From Brachybacterium paraconglomeratum (lineage in GTDB: Bacteria > Actinomycetota > Actinomycetes > Actinomycetales > Dermabacteraceae), in NCBI RefSeq assembly GCF_003994255.1, contig NZ_ML133851.1, forward strand, positions 558,001 to 622,000: a stretch of DNA of 64,000 bases, written 5' to 3'. A program made the position numbers and the translations under genes. Positions 28,418-36,685 of the stretch are shown here, piece by piece. The notes below the pieces were generated by a model. That model saw only the letters and a program-made list of their open reading frames with translations, did not search any database and was not told the origin of the DNA. Each line of letters starts with the position of its first letter. The stretch's first letter is position 1.

Positions 28418-29623
28418 TCAGCCCAGCGCCCCCACCCATTCGCTCGCGCCGTCGTCGAAGACCTGGTGCTTCCAGATCGGGACGCGCTGCTTGACGGTGT
28501 CCACGAGCTCGTCGCAGGCGATGAAGGCCTGCTTGCGGTGCGGGGCCGCGATCGCGCACACGAGGGCGGAGTCCCCGATGGCGAGGGGCCCGACGCGATG
28601 GGCGACCGCGACGAGAGCGTCCGGGTAGCGCTCCGCGATCTCGGCGGCGACCTGGGCGATCACGGCGGGGGCGGAGGGGTGGGAGGTGTACTCGAGCCGG
28701 TCCACGCCGCGCCCGCCGTCGTGGTCGCGCACCACGCCGTCGAAGGTGACCACGGCGCCGCAGCGCGGGTCGGCGACGGCTGCCGCCATGGCGGCCACGG
28801 TGATCTCCTCGGTGCCGACCGCGGCATGCCGCACCCGCTGCGGAGCCTCCCCCATCGCGGGGTCTCCCGCGATCCGCAGCCCCTGGGCCTGGGCGTCGCC
28901 GCGCTCGTCGGTGCCGTCCGCCGGGAAGGTGGTCGTCCCGCGGGTCGGGTCGGCCTGGTCCGACGGGGTCGCCGGGTCCGTCGCCTCCGCGATCGGGTCG
29001 GTCTCGCTCATCGCCGCCGTGGTCGTGGCGGCGCGGGCCGAGTCGTCGGACCCATCGGCCCTCGCCCCGCCCTCCGGCCCGTGGTCCCCTCCGTCGCGCT
29101 GCTCGAGCAGGTGGTCCAGCAGCGGGTCGATCACGGCGATGCCGTCCTTCACCCCGCCGCGGGAGCCCGGCAGGTTCACCACGAAGCTCCGTCCCGCCAT
29201 CCCGGCGATGCCGCGGCTGAGCAGGGCGGTGGCCTTCGCCGACTCGCCCCGGCGGCGCACGGCCTCGAGGATCCCGGGCATCTCCCGCTCGATCAGCGGC
29301 GCGGTCTGCTCGGGGGTGACGTCGTTGGGGCTGATGCCGGTGCCGCCGGAGGTGATGACCACGTCGACGCCGTCGGCGATCGCCTCGGCGAGCGCGCGGC
29401 CCACCTCGGGGCCGTCGGCCACCACCTGCTTCTCGACGGGGGCAAGGCCCCGCCCGCACAGCCATCGCTCGAGCCGCGGGCCGGTGCGGTCCTCGTAGGT
29501 GCCGTCGGCCGCGCGGGTCGAGGCGATGATGATCCGGGCGCTGCCGTGCAGGAGCGGCGGCGCATCCGGGTCCTCGCGCACCGCGCAGTCCTCGTCGGTG
29601 CGCTGGGCGGGCATCTGCCTCAT
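28418..29623 (-). CDS. MogA/MoaB-MoaE fusion (molybdopterin adenylyltransferase + MPT synthase large subunit)
   Basis: The 401-residue protein joins two molybdenum-cofactor enzymes. Residues 27-175 form a MogA/MoaB domain (TSGGTGISPNDVTPE with GGTG at 93-96; SFVVNLPGSRGG), which adenylates molybdopterin. Residues 265-401 form a MoaE domain (FDGVVRDHDGGRGVDRLEYTSH, HRVGPLAIGDSAL, CDELVDTVKQRVPIWKHQ), which transfers sulfur from MoaD to cyclic pyranopterin. An Asp/Ala/Gly/Thr-rich linker of about 90 residues joins them and contains an internal ATG codon. AGGAGG precedes the start. It is the last gene of the moeA-moaC-mogA/moaE run. Confidence 0.9.
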   Translation of the reverse strand: MRQMPAQRTDEDCAVREDPDAPPLLHGSARIIIASTRAADGTYEDRTGPRLERWLCGRGLAPVEKQVVADGPEVGRALAEAIADGVDVVITSGGTGISPNDVTPEQTAPLIEREMPGILEAVRRRGESAKATALLSRGIAGMAGRSFVVNLPGSRGGVKDGIAVIDPLLDHLLEQRDGGDHGPEGGARADGSDDSARAATTTAAMSETDPIAEATDPATPSDQADPTRGTTTFPADGTDERGDAQAQGLRIAGDPAMGEAPQRVRHAAVGTEEITVAAMAAAVADPRCGAVVTFDGVVRDHDGGRGVDRLEYTSHPSAPAVIAQVAAEIAERYPDALVAVAHRVGPLAIGDSALVCAIAAPHRKQAFIACDELVDTVKQRVPIWKHQVFDDGASEWVGALG

Positions 29624-29669
29624 CGTTCCTCCTCCTGCGTCATCGCTCGTGGCGCGCAGTCATCGCTCA

Positions 29670-30218
29670 TCATGCGCGGTCATCGCCTGTCGCGCGCGGT
29701 CGTCGCGGTTCCTCGCGGCGCCAGTCCCCGCTCTTGCCGCCGGACTTCGCGAGCACCCGGATCTCCTCGATGACGGCGAGGTGGTCCACGGCCTTGATCA
29801 TGTCGTAGAGGGTCAGCGCGGCGGTGCTCGCTGCGGTCAGCGCCTCCATCTCGACGCCGGTGACGCCCTTGGTGCGCACGGTCGCGGTGATCTCGACGCG
29901 GTCCCCGCGCGGGTCTAGGTCGACTTCGATGCCGGTCAGCGGCAGCGGGTGGCACAGCGGGATCAGCTCGGCGGTGCGCTTGGCGCCCATGATCCCGGCC
30001 AGGCGCGCGGTGGCGAGCGCCTCGCCCTTGGGCAGGTCGCCGCTCGCGATCCGGGCCACCACGTCCTCGCGGGTGACGAGGACGGCGCGGGCGGTCGCCT
30101 CGCGGGAGGTGACCTGCTTGGCGGTCACGTCGACCATGTGGGCGGTGCCGTCGGCCCGCACGTGCGAGAGCTCGCCCGCGGCGGTCGACCGGCCGGCAGG
30201 GTCGGGGGCGGTGGTCAT
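29670..30218 (-). CDS. moaC: Cyclic pyranopterin monophosphate synthase MoaC
   Basis: The 182-residue protein has [51 protein letters not shown] and [19 protein letters not shown], the standard MoaC blocks. With MoaA it converts GTP to cyclic pyranopterin monophosphate. The ATG overlaps the moeA stop (ATGA, 30215-30218). The C-terminal Arg-rich tail after [12 protein letters not shown] is normal for actinobacterial homologues. Confidence 0.96.
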   Translation of the reverse strand: MTTAPDPAGRSTAAGELSHVRADGTAHMVDVTAKQVTSREATARAVLVTREDVVARIASGDLPKGEALATARLAGIMGAKRTAELIPLCHPLPLTGIEVDLDPRGDRVEITATVRTKGVTGVEMEALTAASTAALTLYDMIKAVDHLAVIEEIRVLAKSGGKSGDWRREEPRRPRATGDDRA

Positions 30219-31528
30219 GAGTCTCCTCCGGGGATCAGCAGGGTCTCGAGCAGGTCGCCGTCGCGCACGACGGCGGCGCCGACGGGGACGATCGCGAGCG
30301 CATCGGCCGCTGCGTACCCGCCGATGAGGTGCGAGGACGCGCCGCCGACCAGACGCACGGCGCCCGAGGGCAGGACCCGCGCTCGACGGTACTGCTCCAG
30401 GTGCTCGGGCGAGGACTCCTCGGCCTCCAGGCGGACGGGCAGGCGCAGCCGTCGGCGCGGCGGGGCGCCGAGGGCGGGGCGGGCGATCAGCTCGCAGCTC
30501 AGCAGCGCGGAGACGGGGTTGCCGGGGAAGGCGAGCCAGGGCACGCGCCGCCCGTCCACCTCGAGGGTGCCGATGCCCTGGGGGCCGCCGGGCTGCATCG
30601 CGAGGGTGGGGAAGGCGAGGGTCGTCCCGGGCAGATCGGCGGCGTGGCGCACCACCTCGAAGGCGCCCATGCTCACGCCGCCGCTGGTGACGATCAGGTC
30701 GGCGTCGTGCGCGAGGACCTCGTCGCGCAGTCGCTCCAGCAGCAGCGTCGCGTCGTCGGGCACGGCGCCGCGGTGGACCACCTCGGCGCCCGCCTCGGTG
30801 AGCGCGGCGGCGAGTCCGGGTCCGTTCGCGTCATGGAGGGTGCCGGGGGCGGGCTCCGCACCCGAGGGACCGCGCACCTCGGAACCGGTCGAGAGCACCA
30901 CGACCCGCACCGGCGCACCCACCTCGACCTCGCCCAGGCCGCAGGCGGCGAGGTGCGCGATCCGTGCGGGGGTGAGCATCTGCCCCTCGCGCAGCACGGT
31001 GTCGCCGCGGTGGGTGTCGGAGCCGCGGCGGCGCACGAAGCGGCCCGGTGCGGCATCGGCCGGCGTGAGCGTCACGGTCGCCGGGTCCGTGCCGCGCGCG
31101 GCGTCCGCTCCTCGGGCACTCGCTCCGCCTCCCTCGGCCCCCGCGCCGCCGGTGTCGAAGCGCCCCTGGGCGCTCTCCTCGACCGGGACCACGAGGTCCG
31201 CGCCGTCCGGGACCGGCGCACCGGTCATGATCGGCCGCGCCTGCCCGGGTTCGAGCCGGCCCGGCGCGTCGCCGGCCGCGATCGTCGGCCCGAGCGGGAG
31301 CGTCACCGCGGCGTCGGGGCCCGCGAGATCGGTCGACGCGACGGCGAAGCCGTCCATCTGCGAGTTGTCCACCCCGGGCACGTCCACGTGCGAGCGCAGC
31401 GGCCGGGCGGCGACGCGGCCGACGGCCCTGCCGTCCAGCGCGACCGGCTCTGTCGCCCGCACGGCGGCGAGCAGTGCGACGGCGTCGGCCACGTGGTCGG
31501 CGAGCGGGCTGCGCTGCGCACCGGTCAT
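30215..31528 (-). CDS. moeA: Molybdopterin molybdenumtransferase MoeA, copy 1
   Basis: The 437-residue protein has [16 protein letters not shown], the [16 protein letters not shown] block, [23 protein letters not shown] and [13 protein letters not shown], all canonical for MoeA, which inserts molybdate into adenylylated molybdopterin. A low-complexity insert (about residues 115-150) interrupts domain III. It is the first gene of the moeA-moaC-mogA/moaE operon. A leader of about 45 bases runs from CATACT at 31578-31583. A second, more divergent MoeA is at 41072-42349. Confidence 0.93.
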   Translation of the reverse strand: MTGAQRSPLADHVADAVALLAAVRATEPVALDGRAVGRVAARPLRSHVDVPGVDNSQMDGFAVASTDLAGPDAAVTLPLGPTIAAGDAPGRLEPGQARPIMTGAPVPDGADLVVPVEESAQGRFDTGGAGAEGGGASARGADAARGTDPATVTLTPADAAPGRFVRRRGSDTHRGDTVLREGQMLTPARIAHLAACGLGEVEVGAPVRVVVLSTGSEVRGPSGAEPAPGTLHDANGPGLAAALTEAGAEVVHRGAVPDDATLLLERLRDEVLAHDADLIVTSGGVSMGAFEVVRHAADLPGTTLAFPTLAMQPGGPQGIGTLEVDGRRVPWLAFPGNPVSALLSCELIARPALGAPPRRRLRLPVRLEAEESSPEHLEQYRRARVLPSGAVRLVGGASSHLIGGYAAADALAIVPVGAAVVRDGDLLETLLIPGGDS

Positions 31529-31568
31529 CTCTCGGGCCTCCCTCTGCTGTGCGTCATCGGCCTGTCCT

Positions 31569-31584
31569 GGTCCCTCCAGTATGG
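31569..31584 (-). promoter_or_regulatory. moeA promoter element shared with moaA
   Basis: On the minus strand the 16-mer CCATACTGGAGGGACC combines a -10-like CATACT with the initially transcribed region. It matches the moaA element at 31727-31742 at 14 of 16 positions. Confidence 0.45.
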
Positions 31585-31726
31585 CGCTCGCGACCGCCGC
31601 TGCCCGACCGCCCCGTGCGCGAGAAGCACTCGCCGATGCCCGGTCCGTGCCCAGCCGACGCCCGGTCCGTGTCGAGCCCGTGCCCGGTCCCACCCCGAAG
31701 TCCCGCCCCCGTCCCGCCGAGCCGTC

Positions 31727-31742
31727 CTATCCTGGAGGGACC
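31727..31742 (+). promoter_or_regulatory. moaA promoter element shared with moeA
   Basis: CTATCCTGGAGGGACC contains a -10-like TATCCT, about 39 bases before the moaA start. It is the near copy, on the opposite strand, of the moeA element. Confidence 0.45.
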
Positions 31743-31780
31743 CCCCGGAGCTGCCGGGCCGCTGAGCAGGAGGTGCGCGC

Positions 31781-32881
31781 ATGTCGTCTCGACGGGTCTC
31801 CCTCGGCATCCCGGTGCCGCGCCGCACCGACGAGGCGGCTGGCGCGCTCCCGGACACCACCGACCGACCGGACACCCCGGCGCTCGCGGACCGCTTCGGA
31901 CGCGAGGCCACGGACCTGCGCCTGTCGCTGACGGACTTCTGCAACCTGCGCTGCACCTACTGCATGCCCGAGTCGGGGATGGTGTTCCTCAAGAAGGACC
32001 AGCTGCTCTCGGTCGAGGAGATCGTGCGCCTGGTGCGCATCGGGGTGGAGCGGCTCGGCATCCAGCAGGTGCGCTTCACCGGTGGGGAGCCGCTGACCCG
32101 GCCCGATCTCGAGGAGATCATCTCCGGGGTCGCCTCCCTCGAGCGCCGCCCCGACATCTCCCTGACCACCAACGCGATCGGCCTGGACCATCGCGCGGAG
32201 CGGCTGCGGGAAGCGGGGCTCGACCGGATCAACGTCTCGCTCGACTCGGTGGTCTCGGAGACCTTCGAGCGCCTCACCCGCAGGCCCCTGCTGCACCGTG
32301 TGCTCGCCGGGATCGACGGGGCGCGCGCGGCGGGCCTGGACCCGATCAAGGTCAACGCCGTCCTGATGCCCGGGATCAACGACCACGAGCTGCCCGACCT
32401 GCTGGACTGGTGCCTCGAACGGGACCTGCAGCTGCGGGTGATCGAGCAGATGCCGCTGGACGCGGACCACCGCTGGGAGCGCTCGACGATGATCACCGCC
32501 GGGGACGTGCACGAGATGCTCGCGCCCCGCTACGCGCTCGCCCCGGTCGCCGAGCCGCGCGACGGCGCACCCGCCGAGCTGTACGAGGTCTCCGACCGCG
32601 CCACCGGCCTGCACCGGGGCCGGGTGGGGATCATCGCCTCGGTGACGCGCCCCTTCTGCGCCGACTGCCGCCGCACCCGCCTGACCGCCGAGGGCCGCGT
32701 GCGCACCTGTCTGTTCTCCCGCGAGGAGACCGACCTGCGCACGGCGCTCCGCTCGGGAGCGGACGATGAGGCGATCGCCGACATCTGGCGCGCCGCCCAG
32801 TGGGGCAAGAAGGCCGGCCACGGCATGGACCGGGCCGATTTCGTGCAGCCGGAGCGCCCGATGAGCGCGATCGGCGGATGA
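31781..32881 (+). CDS. moaA: GTP 3',8-cyclase MoaA
   Basis: The 366-residue radical-SAM enzyme binds its first 4Fe-4S cluster through CNLRCTYC (Cys54, 58, 61) and the second through CADCRRTRL and VRTC near residues 290-308. FTGGEPLTRPD and LTTNAIGL are the usual SAM and substrate motifs. It starts molybdenum-cofactor synthesis from GTP. AGGAGG lies before the ATG at 31781. Near the end is HGMDRADFVQPERPMSAIGG, where many homologues have a Gly-Gly C-terminus needed for activity; here the last residues are also Gly-Gly. moaD follows after 10 bases. Confidence 0.97.
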   Translation: MSSRRVSLGIPVPRRTDEAAGALPDTTDRPDTPALADRFGREATDLRLSLTDFCNLRCTYCMPESGMVFLKKDQLLSVEEIVRLVRIGVERLGIQQVRFTGGEPLTRPDLEEIISGVASLERRPDISLTTNAIGLDHRAERLREAGLDRINVSLDSVVSETFERLTRRPLLHRVLAGIDGARAAGLDPIKVNAVLMPGINDHELPDLLDWCLERDLQLRVIEQMPLDADHRWERSTMITAGDVHEMLAPRYALAPVAEPRDGAPAELYEVSDRATGLHRGRVGIIASVTRPFCADCRRTRLTAEGRVRTCLFSREETDLRTALRSGADDEAIADIWRAAQWGKKAGHGMDRADFVQPERPMSAIGG

Positions 32882-32891
32882 GGAGGACCCG

Positions 32892-33167
32892 ATGACCGAC
32901 ACCCGTGCCACCGAGATCGCCGCGCCCGAGATCGCGGTGCGCCTCTTCGCGGGCGCGGCCGCCGAGTTCGGGGCCGACGACGCGACCGTGCGCGCCCGCA
33001 CCGTGGGCGAGCTCGTCCAGGCCCTCACCGCCGGCGCCTCCCCGGAGGCGGCCCGGGTGATCGGCCGGTCGAGCCTCCTGGTCGACGGCGTGGCCTGCAC
33101 CGATCACGATCGTGCGCTCGGTCGCGGCACCCGCGTGGACGTGCTCCCTCCCTTCGCCGGCGGCTGA
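32892..33167 (+). CDS. moaD: Molybdopterin synthase small subunit MoaD
   Basis: The 91-residue ubiquitin-like protein ends in PPFAGG, the Gly-Gly tail that is adenylylated by MoeB and then thiocarboxylated. The core shows IAVRLFAGAAAEFGADDATV and LLVDGVACTDHDRALGRGTRVDVLPP. It works with the MoaE half of the fusion protein at 28418. It is the last gene of the moaA-moaD pair. Confidence 0.94.
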   Translation: MTDTRATEIAAPEIAVRLFAGAAAEFGADDATVRARTVGELVQALTAGASPEAARVIGRSSLLVDGVACTDHDRALGRGTRVDVLPPFAGG

Positions 33168-33248
33168 GCTCGCCTCCTGCCCGGCGGTTGAGCCCGGGTA
33201 CTTCCCGACAGCTGAGCTCGGGTCGGGGTCGCACCCTGCCGGGCCGTG

Positions 33249-34424
33249 TCAGAGCCGCTGGATCTCGACCCCGCTGCCGGCCAGCCCGTCGAAGCCGCCC
33301 GCGAGCGAGCGCACCTGGATCCCCCGCTCGGCGAGAGCCCTCTGCGTGCTCGCCGAGCGCGTTCCCGCCGCGCAGTACAGCACCGCGCCCGCGACCTCGT
33401 GATCGGCACCGCGCAGCAGCTCGCCCATCGGGACGTGCTCGGCGCCGGCGATCATGCCGCCCTCGGCCAGCTCCCGCTCCTCGCGGATGTCGATCACCCG
33501 CGCCCCGGCCGCGAGCAGGGCTGGCAGCTCCGCGGCGGTGACCTCGTCGCGGGCGGGGCCCGTCGGCCCCGGCAGCCCGCAGGTGAGCATCACGTCCTCG
33601 ATCTCCGTGACCGGCAGGCGCTGCGGGTCCCGGGCCAGCGGCAGCTCGTCCCACCGGGCGCGCAGCGCGTCGTAGAGGGCGAGTCGACCGAAGAGCACGT
33701 CGCCCATCCCGGCGAGCACCTTCACGGCCTCCATCGCCATGGTCGAGCCGATCACGCCGCAGAGCATCCCGAGCACCCCGGCCTCCGCGCAGCTGGGCAC
33801 CTCGCCGGGCCGCGGCGGGACGGGGTGGACGTCGCGATAGGTGACGCCGCGCCCGCCTGCGCCCCAGAACACGCTGACCTGTCCGGAGAAGGCGAGGATC
33901 GAGCCCCACACCAGCGGCAGGTCGAGGATCTCGCAGGCGTCGGAGGCGAGATAGCGGGTGGGGAAGTTGTCGGTCCCGTCCAGGACGAGGTCGTGGCCCG
34001 GGAGGAGCTCGAGGGCGTTCGCGGGGGTGAGGGTCTCGACCACGGCGCGCACCGTGACCTGCGGGGACCGGGCGCGCAGGTGCTCGGCGGCGGCGACGGC
34101 CTTGGACCGGCCGAGATCCGCCTCGGTGAACAGCACCTGCCGGTGCAGGTTCGTCGCGTCGACGGTGTCGGGGTCGAACAGGGTGATCTCGCCGACCCCC
34201 GCCGCCGCGAGATAGGTCAGGGCCGGGGCGCCGAGCCCGCCCGCACCGATCACCGCGACCCGCGCCCCGGCGAGGCGGCGCTGACCGGTCTCGCCCAGCT
34301 GCGGCAGTCGCATCTGGCGCAGGTACCGGCCGAGATCGTGCCGCTGCGCCGCGGGCCGGTCCGCCGGCACGGCGCGGTCCAGGATCCGGGGCGGGACGGG
34401 AACGGGCAGGTCGGCGGAGCTCAT
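33249..34424 (-). CDS. moeB: MoeB/ThiF adenylyltransferase with C-terminal rhodanese domain
   Basis: The 391-residue protein has an E1-like domain with ATP loop VAVIGAGGLGAPAL, FDPDTVDATNLHRQVLF and DGTDNFPTRYLASDAC (residues about 30-270), and a rhodanese domain (about 300-391) with the active-site loop CAAGTRSA. It adenylates the MoaD C-terminus and probably passes sulfur from the rhodanese cysteine, as in eukaryotic MOCS3. The usual zinc CxxC pairs of MoeB are not obvious. It lies convergent to moaA-moaD. The ATG at 34424 has GGGAGA upstream. Confidence 0.93.
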   Translation of the reverse strand: MSSADLPVPVPPRILDRAVPADRPAAQRHDLGRYLRQMRLPQLGETGQRRLAGARVAVIGAGGLGAPALTYLAAAGVGEITLFDPDTVDATNLHRQVLFTEADLGRSKAVAAAEHLRARSPQVTVRAVVETLTPANALELLPGHDLVLDGTDNFPTRYLASDACEILDLPLVWGSILAFSGQVSVFWGAGGRGVTYRDVHPVPPRPGEVPSCAEAGVLGMLCGVIGSTMAMEAVKVLAGMGDVLFGRLALYDALRARWDELPLARDPQRLPVTEIEDVMLTCGLPGPTGPARDEVTAAELPALLAAGARVIDIREERELAEGGMIAGAEHVPMGELLRGADHEVAGAVLYCAAGTRSASTQRALAERGIQVRSLAGGFDGLAGSGVEIQRL

Positions 34425-34598
34425 GGGCCCAGTCTCCCCCACCTCCCGCGGCGAGGCGCGACCTCGGTCCCGCAGGTCCCGCGGGCGCCGTCCCGGGGCC
34501 GAGATCATGAGGCCAGGTGTCCGAACGTCGGGCACGGACCGCGACGTCCGGCCCCGCGGTCCGGGCGCCGCAGTCCAGCCGGATCCGCCCACGAACGG

Positions 34599-34636
34599 GG
34601 ACGGGGCCCCGGGCGCTTCCGCCCGGGGCCCCGTCC
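34599..34636 (-). terminator. Terminator after peptide-binding protein gene
   Basis: A perfect 17-bp GC stem (34599-34615 and 34620-34636) with a CTTC tetraloop lies 15 bases beyond the stop of the gene at 34652. Confidence 0.8.
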
Positions 34637-34651
34637 TCAGGGCGCGTCCGC

Positions 34652-36394
34652 TCAGCCCTCGAGCTTGGCGGAACCCGTCACGTAACCGATCTTGGTCCAG
34701 TCCGGCAGCTCGAAGCCCCACGCGCCGAAATTCGCGAGGTCCTCGTTCTGGACGAAGAAGTCGTAGGACTGCCACAGCGGGATCGTCCCGGCGAGCTCCC
34801 ACAGGTTCGCGTCGATCTGGTTGATCAGCTCGAGGCGCGCGGCATGATCGGTCTCGACGGCGGCCTGGTCGATGAGCTTGTCCGTGTCCGGATCGCCGAT
34901 CTTGCCGAAGTTCTGCTCGCCCTCGGACTTCCAGATCGAGTCGCCGGAGGAGAGGAACGGGTTGCCGACCCAGCCGAAGAGGGTGAGGTCGAACTCGCCG
35001 GGGATGACGTACTTCGAGAAGAGGTCCGTCGGCGGCACCTTCTGCACCTTCATGGTGATGCCCACGGCCTTGAGCTGCTCCTGGACCACCGGGACCACGG
35101 CCTCGTTGGTCTTCGAGCCGTCGTTGTACACGTAGGTGATCTCGATCGGCGTGCCGTCCTTGGAGGCGACGAGGCTCTCGCCCTCGCCCTCCAGGGTGTA
35201 GCCCGCGTCCTCGAGCAGCTTCTTCGCGGCCTCGGGGTCGTAGCTGCCGAGGTCGCCGGAGTTCTCCTGGTACCCCTCCTGGTTGGTCATCAGGAGGTGG
35301 TTGTTCAGCGGCTCCGTGTTCTCCGGGTAGGGCATGGTCGAATTGACCGAGAGGAAGACGTCCTCGCGGTTGATCGCACGGAAGATCGCCTGGCGCACGG
35401 CCTGATCGGCGAGCGGCCGGCCCTCGGCGCCGTTGAGGGTGATGTGGGTCCAGTTCGGGCCCGCGGCCTGACGGAGCACCGCACCGTTGCCGATCAGCGG
35501 CTCGACCACCGAGTAGGTCGCCGGGACGGTGGTCTCGATGACGTCCAGCTGGCCGTTCTGGAAGCTGGTCGCGGTCGCGGCCGGATCCTCGATGGTGGTG
35601 AACAGGACCTGCGAGAGGAACGGCTTGTCGCCCCACCAGTTCTCGTCGGGCTCGACCAGCACGGTCTTGTTGCCGGAGTCGATCTTGCCGATCTTGAAGG
35701 GGCCGGCCGTGACCTGCGGCCCCTCGAGCCAGCCGGTGTTGAAGGCCTCGGCCGATTCGGCGAGGGAGTCCGGCATGACCGCGGCGAGGCCGATCCAGTC
35801 CGCGTACTTCTCCTTGAAGGTGATCACGGCGATCAGGTCGCTGTCGCCCTGCTCGATCTTCTCGACCTTGTTGTAGCCCTCGGAGGACGCGATCGCGTAC
35901 TCCTCCTGGGAGCCGTCCATGACCTTGAAGACGTTCTCGATCGACTTGTAGTCGATCGGGGTGCCGTCGGACCAGCTCATGCCCTCGTTGAGCTCGATCT
36001 CCATGACCTGCGGATCCTCGGAGGTCAGCTCGATGCGCTTGGTGTAATGCGGGTTCGCGGAGACCTCACCGGCAGCGTTCGACCACCACACCTCGAGCGG
36101 GAAGATCGTCCGCAGGATGTCGGAGGTGTTGGCCTCGTTGCCGTCGGAGTGGAATGGGTTCCAGTTCGCGGGGAACGCGTTGTTGGCCAGGCGGAGCACG
36201 CCGCCCTCGCCGATCTCCTCGCGCTCCTTGGTGTTGATGTCGTTCTGGTCGGAGGCGATCTGCTCGCCCTCGCCGCCGCCGTCGGAGGCGCCGCCGCTGC
36301 CGCCGGTCCCCGGGTCCTGGCTGCACGCCGCCAGCGCGGTCATCGAGACGGTCAGAGCCGTCGCCCCCAGGATGGAACGCCGCGTCACACGCAT
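34652..36394 (-). CDS. ABC transporter substrate-binding lipoprotein, family 5 (peptide)
   Basis: The 580-residue protein begins MRVTRRSILGATALTVSMTALAACS, a signal with an arginine pair and lipobox LAAC, so it is a membrane-anchored lipoprotein, possibly Tat-exported. The body follows the family 5 (OppA/DppA) pattern: MEIELNEGMSWSDGTPI, VTAGPFKIGK, VRQAIFRAINREDV and a C-terminal LWQSYDFFV. It should capture peptides or similar solutes for the permease downstream in gene order. It is separated from the ATPase gene by a terminator, so it probably has its own promoter. AAGGAGA precedes the ATG. Confidence 0.93.
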   Translation of the reverse strand: MRVTRRSILGATALTVSMTALAACSQDPGTGGSGGASDGGGEGEQIASDQNDINTKEREEIGEGGVLRLANNAFPANWNPFHSDGNEANTSDILRTIFPLEVWWSNAAGEVSANPHYTKRIELTSEDPQVMEIELNEGMSWSDGTPIDYKSIENVFKVMDGSQEEYAIASSEGYNKVEKIEQGDSDLIAVITFKEKYADWIGLAAVMPDSLAESAEAFNTGWLEGPQVTAGPFKIGKIDSGNKTVLVEPDENWWGDKPFLSQVLFTTIEDPAATATSFQNGQLDVIETTVPATYSVVEPLIGNGAVLRQAAGPNWTHITLNGAEGRPLADQAVRQAIFRAINREDVFLSVNSTMPYPENTEPLNNHLLMTNQEGYQENSGDLGSYDPEAAKKLLEDAGYTLEGEGESLVASKDGTPIEITYVYNDGSKTNEAVVPVVQEQLKAVGITMKVQKVPPTDLFSKYVIPGEFDLTLFGWVGNPFLSSGDSIWKSEGEQNFGKIGDPDTDKLIDQAAVETDHAARLELINQIDANLWELAGTIPLWQSYDFFVQNEDLANFGAWGFELPDWTKIGYVTGSAKLEG

Positions 36395-36459
36395 ATGAAT
36401 CTCCTTCGCTCACGGTCCTCGAGATCATCGAGCCCGCTGGATGCACTGTCCCGGCAGAT

Positions 36460-36484
36460 GTGGTCGGCGTTGACCACCGTGGTC
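36460..36484. promoter_or_regulatory. Three GTGGTC/GACCAC half-sites upstream of the binding-protein gene
   Basis: GTGGTC (36460-36465), GACCAC (36472-36477) and GTGGTC (36479-36484) form two overlapping inverted repeats, the second a 13-bp palindrome. It sits about 70-90 bases upstream of the lipoprotein start and is a plausible operator. A second inverted repeat with 9-bp arms is at 36494-36502 and 36515-36523. Confidence 0.4.
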
Positions 36485-36620
36485 GCGCCCTTCTCGCCGG
36501 TGTGAGCAGTCTGTCACCGGCGAGTTCCCGACGCGGACCAGGAACGCCCTTGTTACCCGTTCGCAACATGCAGGGCATCTGTCCGCGACCGACCCGGCAC
36601 GGCCCCTCTTCCGGCGCGCC

Positions 36621-36657
36621 GACGACGGGCGGCGCACTGTGCGCGCCGCCCGTCGTC
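36621..36657 (-). terminator. Terminator after oppDF-like gene
   Basis: A 15-bp perfect stem (36621-36635 and 36643-36657) with a 7-base loop starts 29 bases past the ATPase stop codon. It separates expression of the permease genes from the binding protein. Confidence 0.75.
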
Positions 36658-36685
36658 TCGAGCGTCCTCCCTGGTCAGGGAAGGG

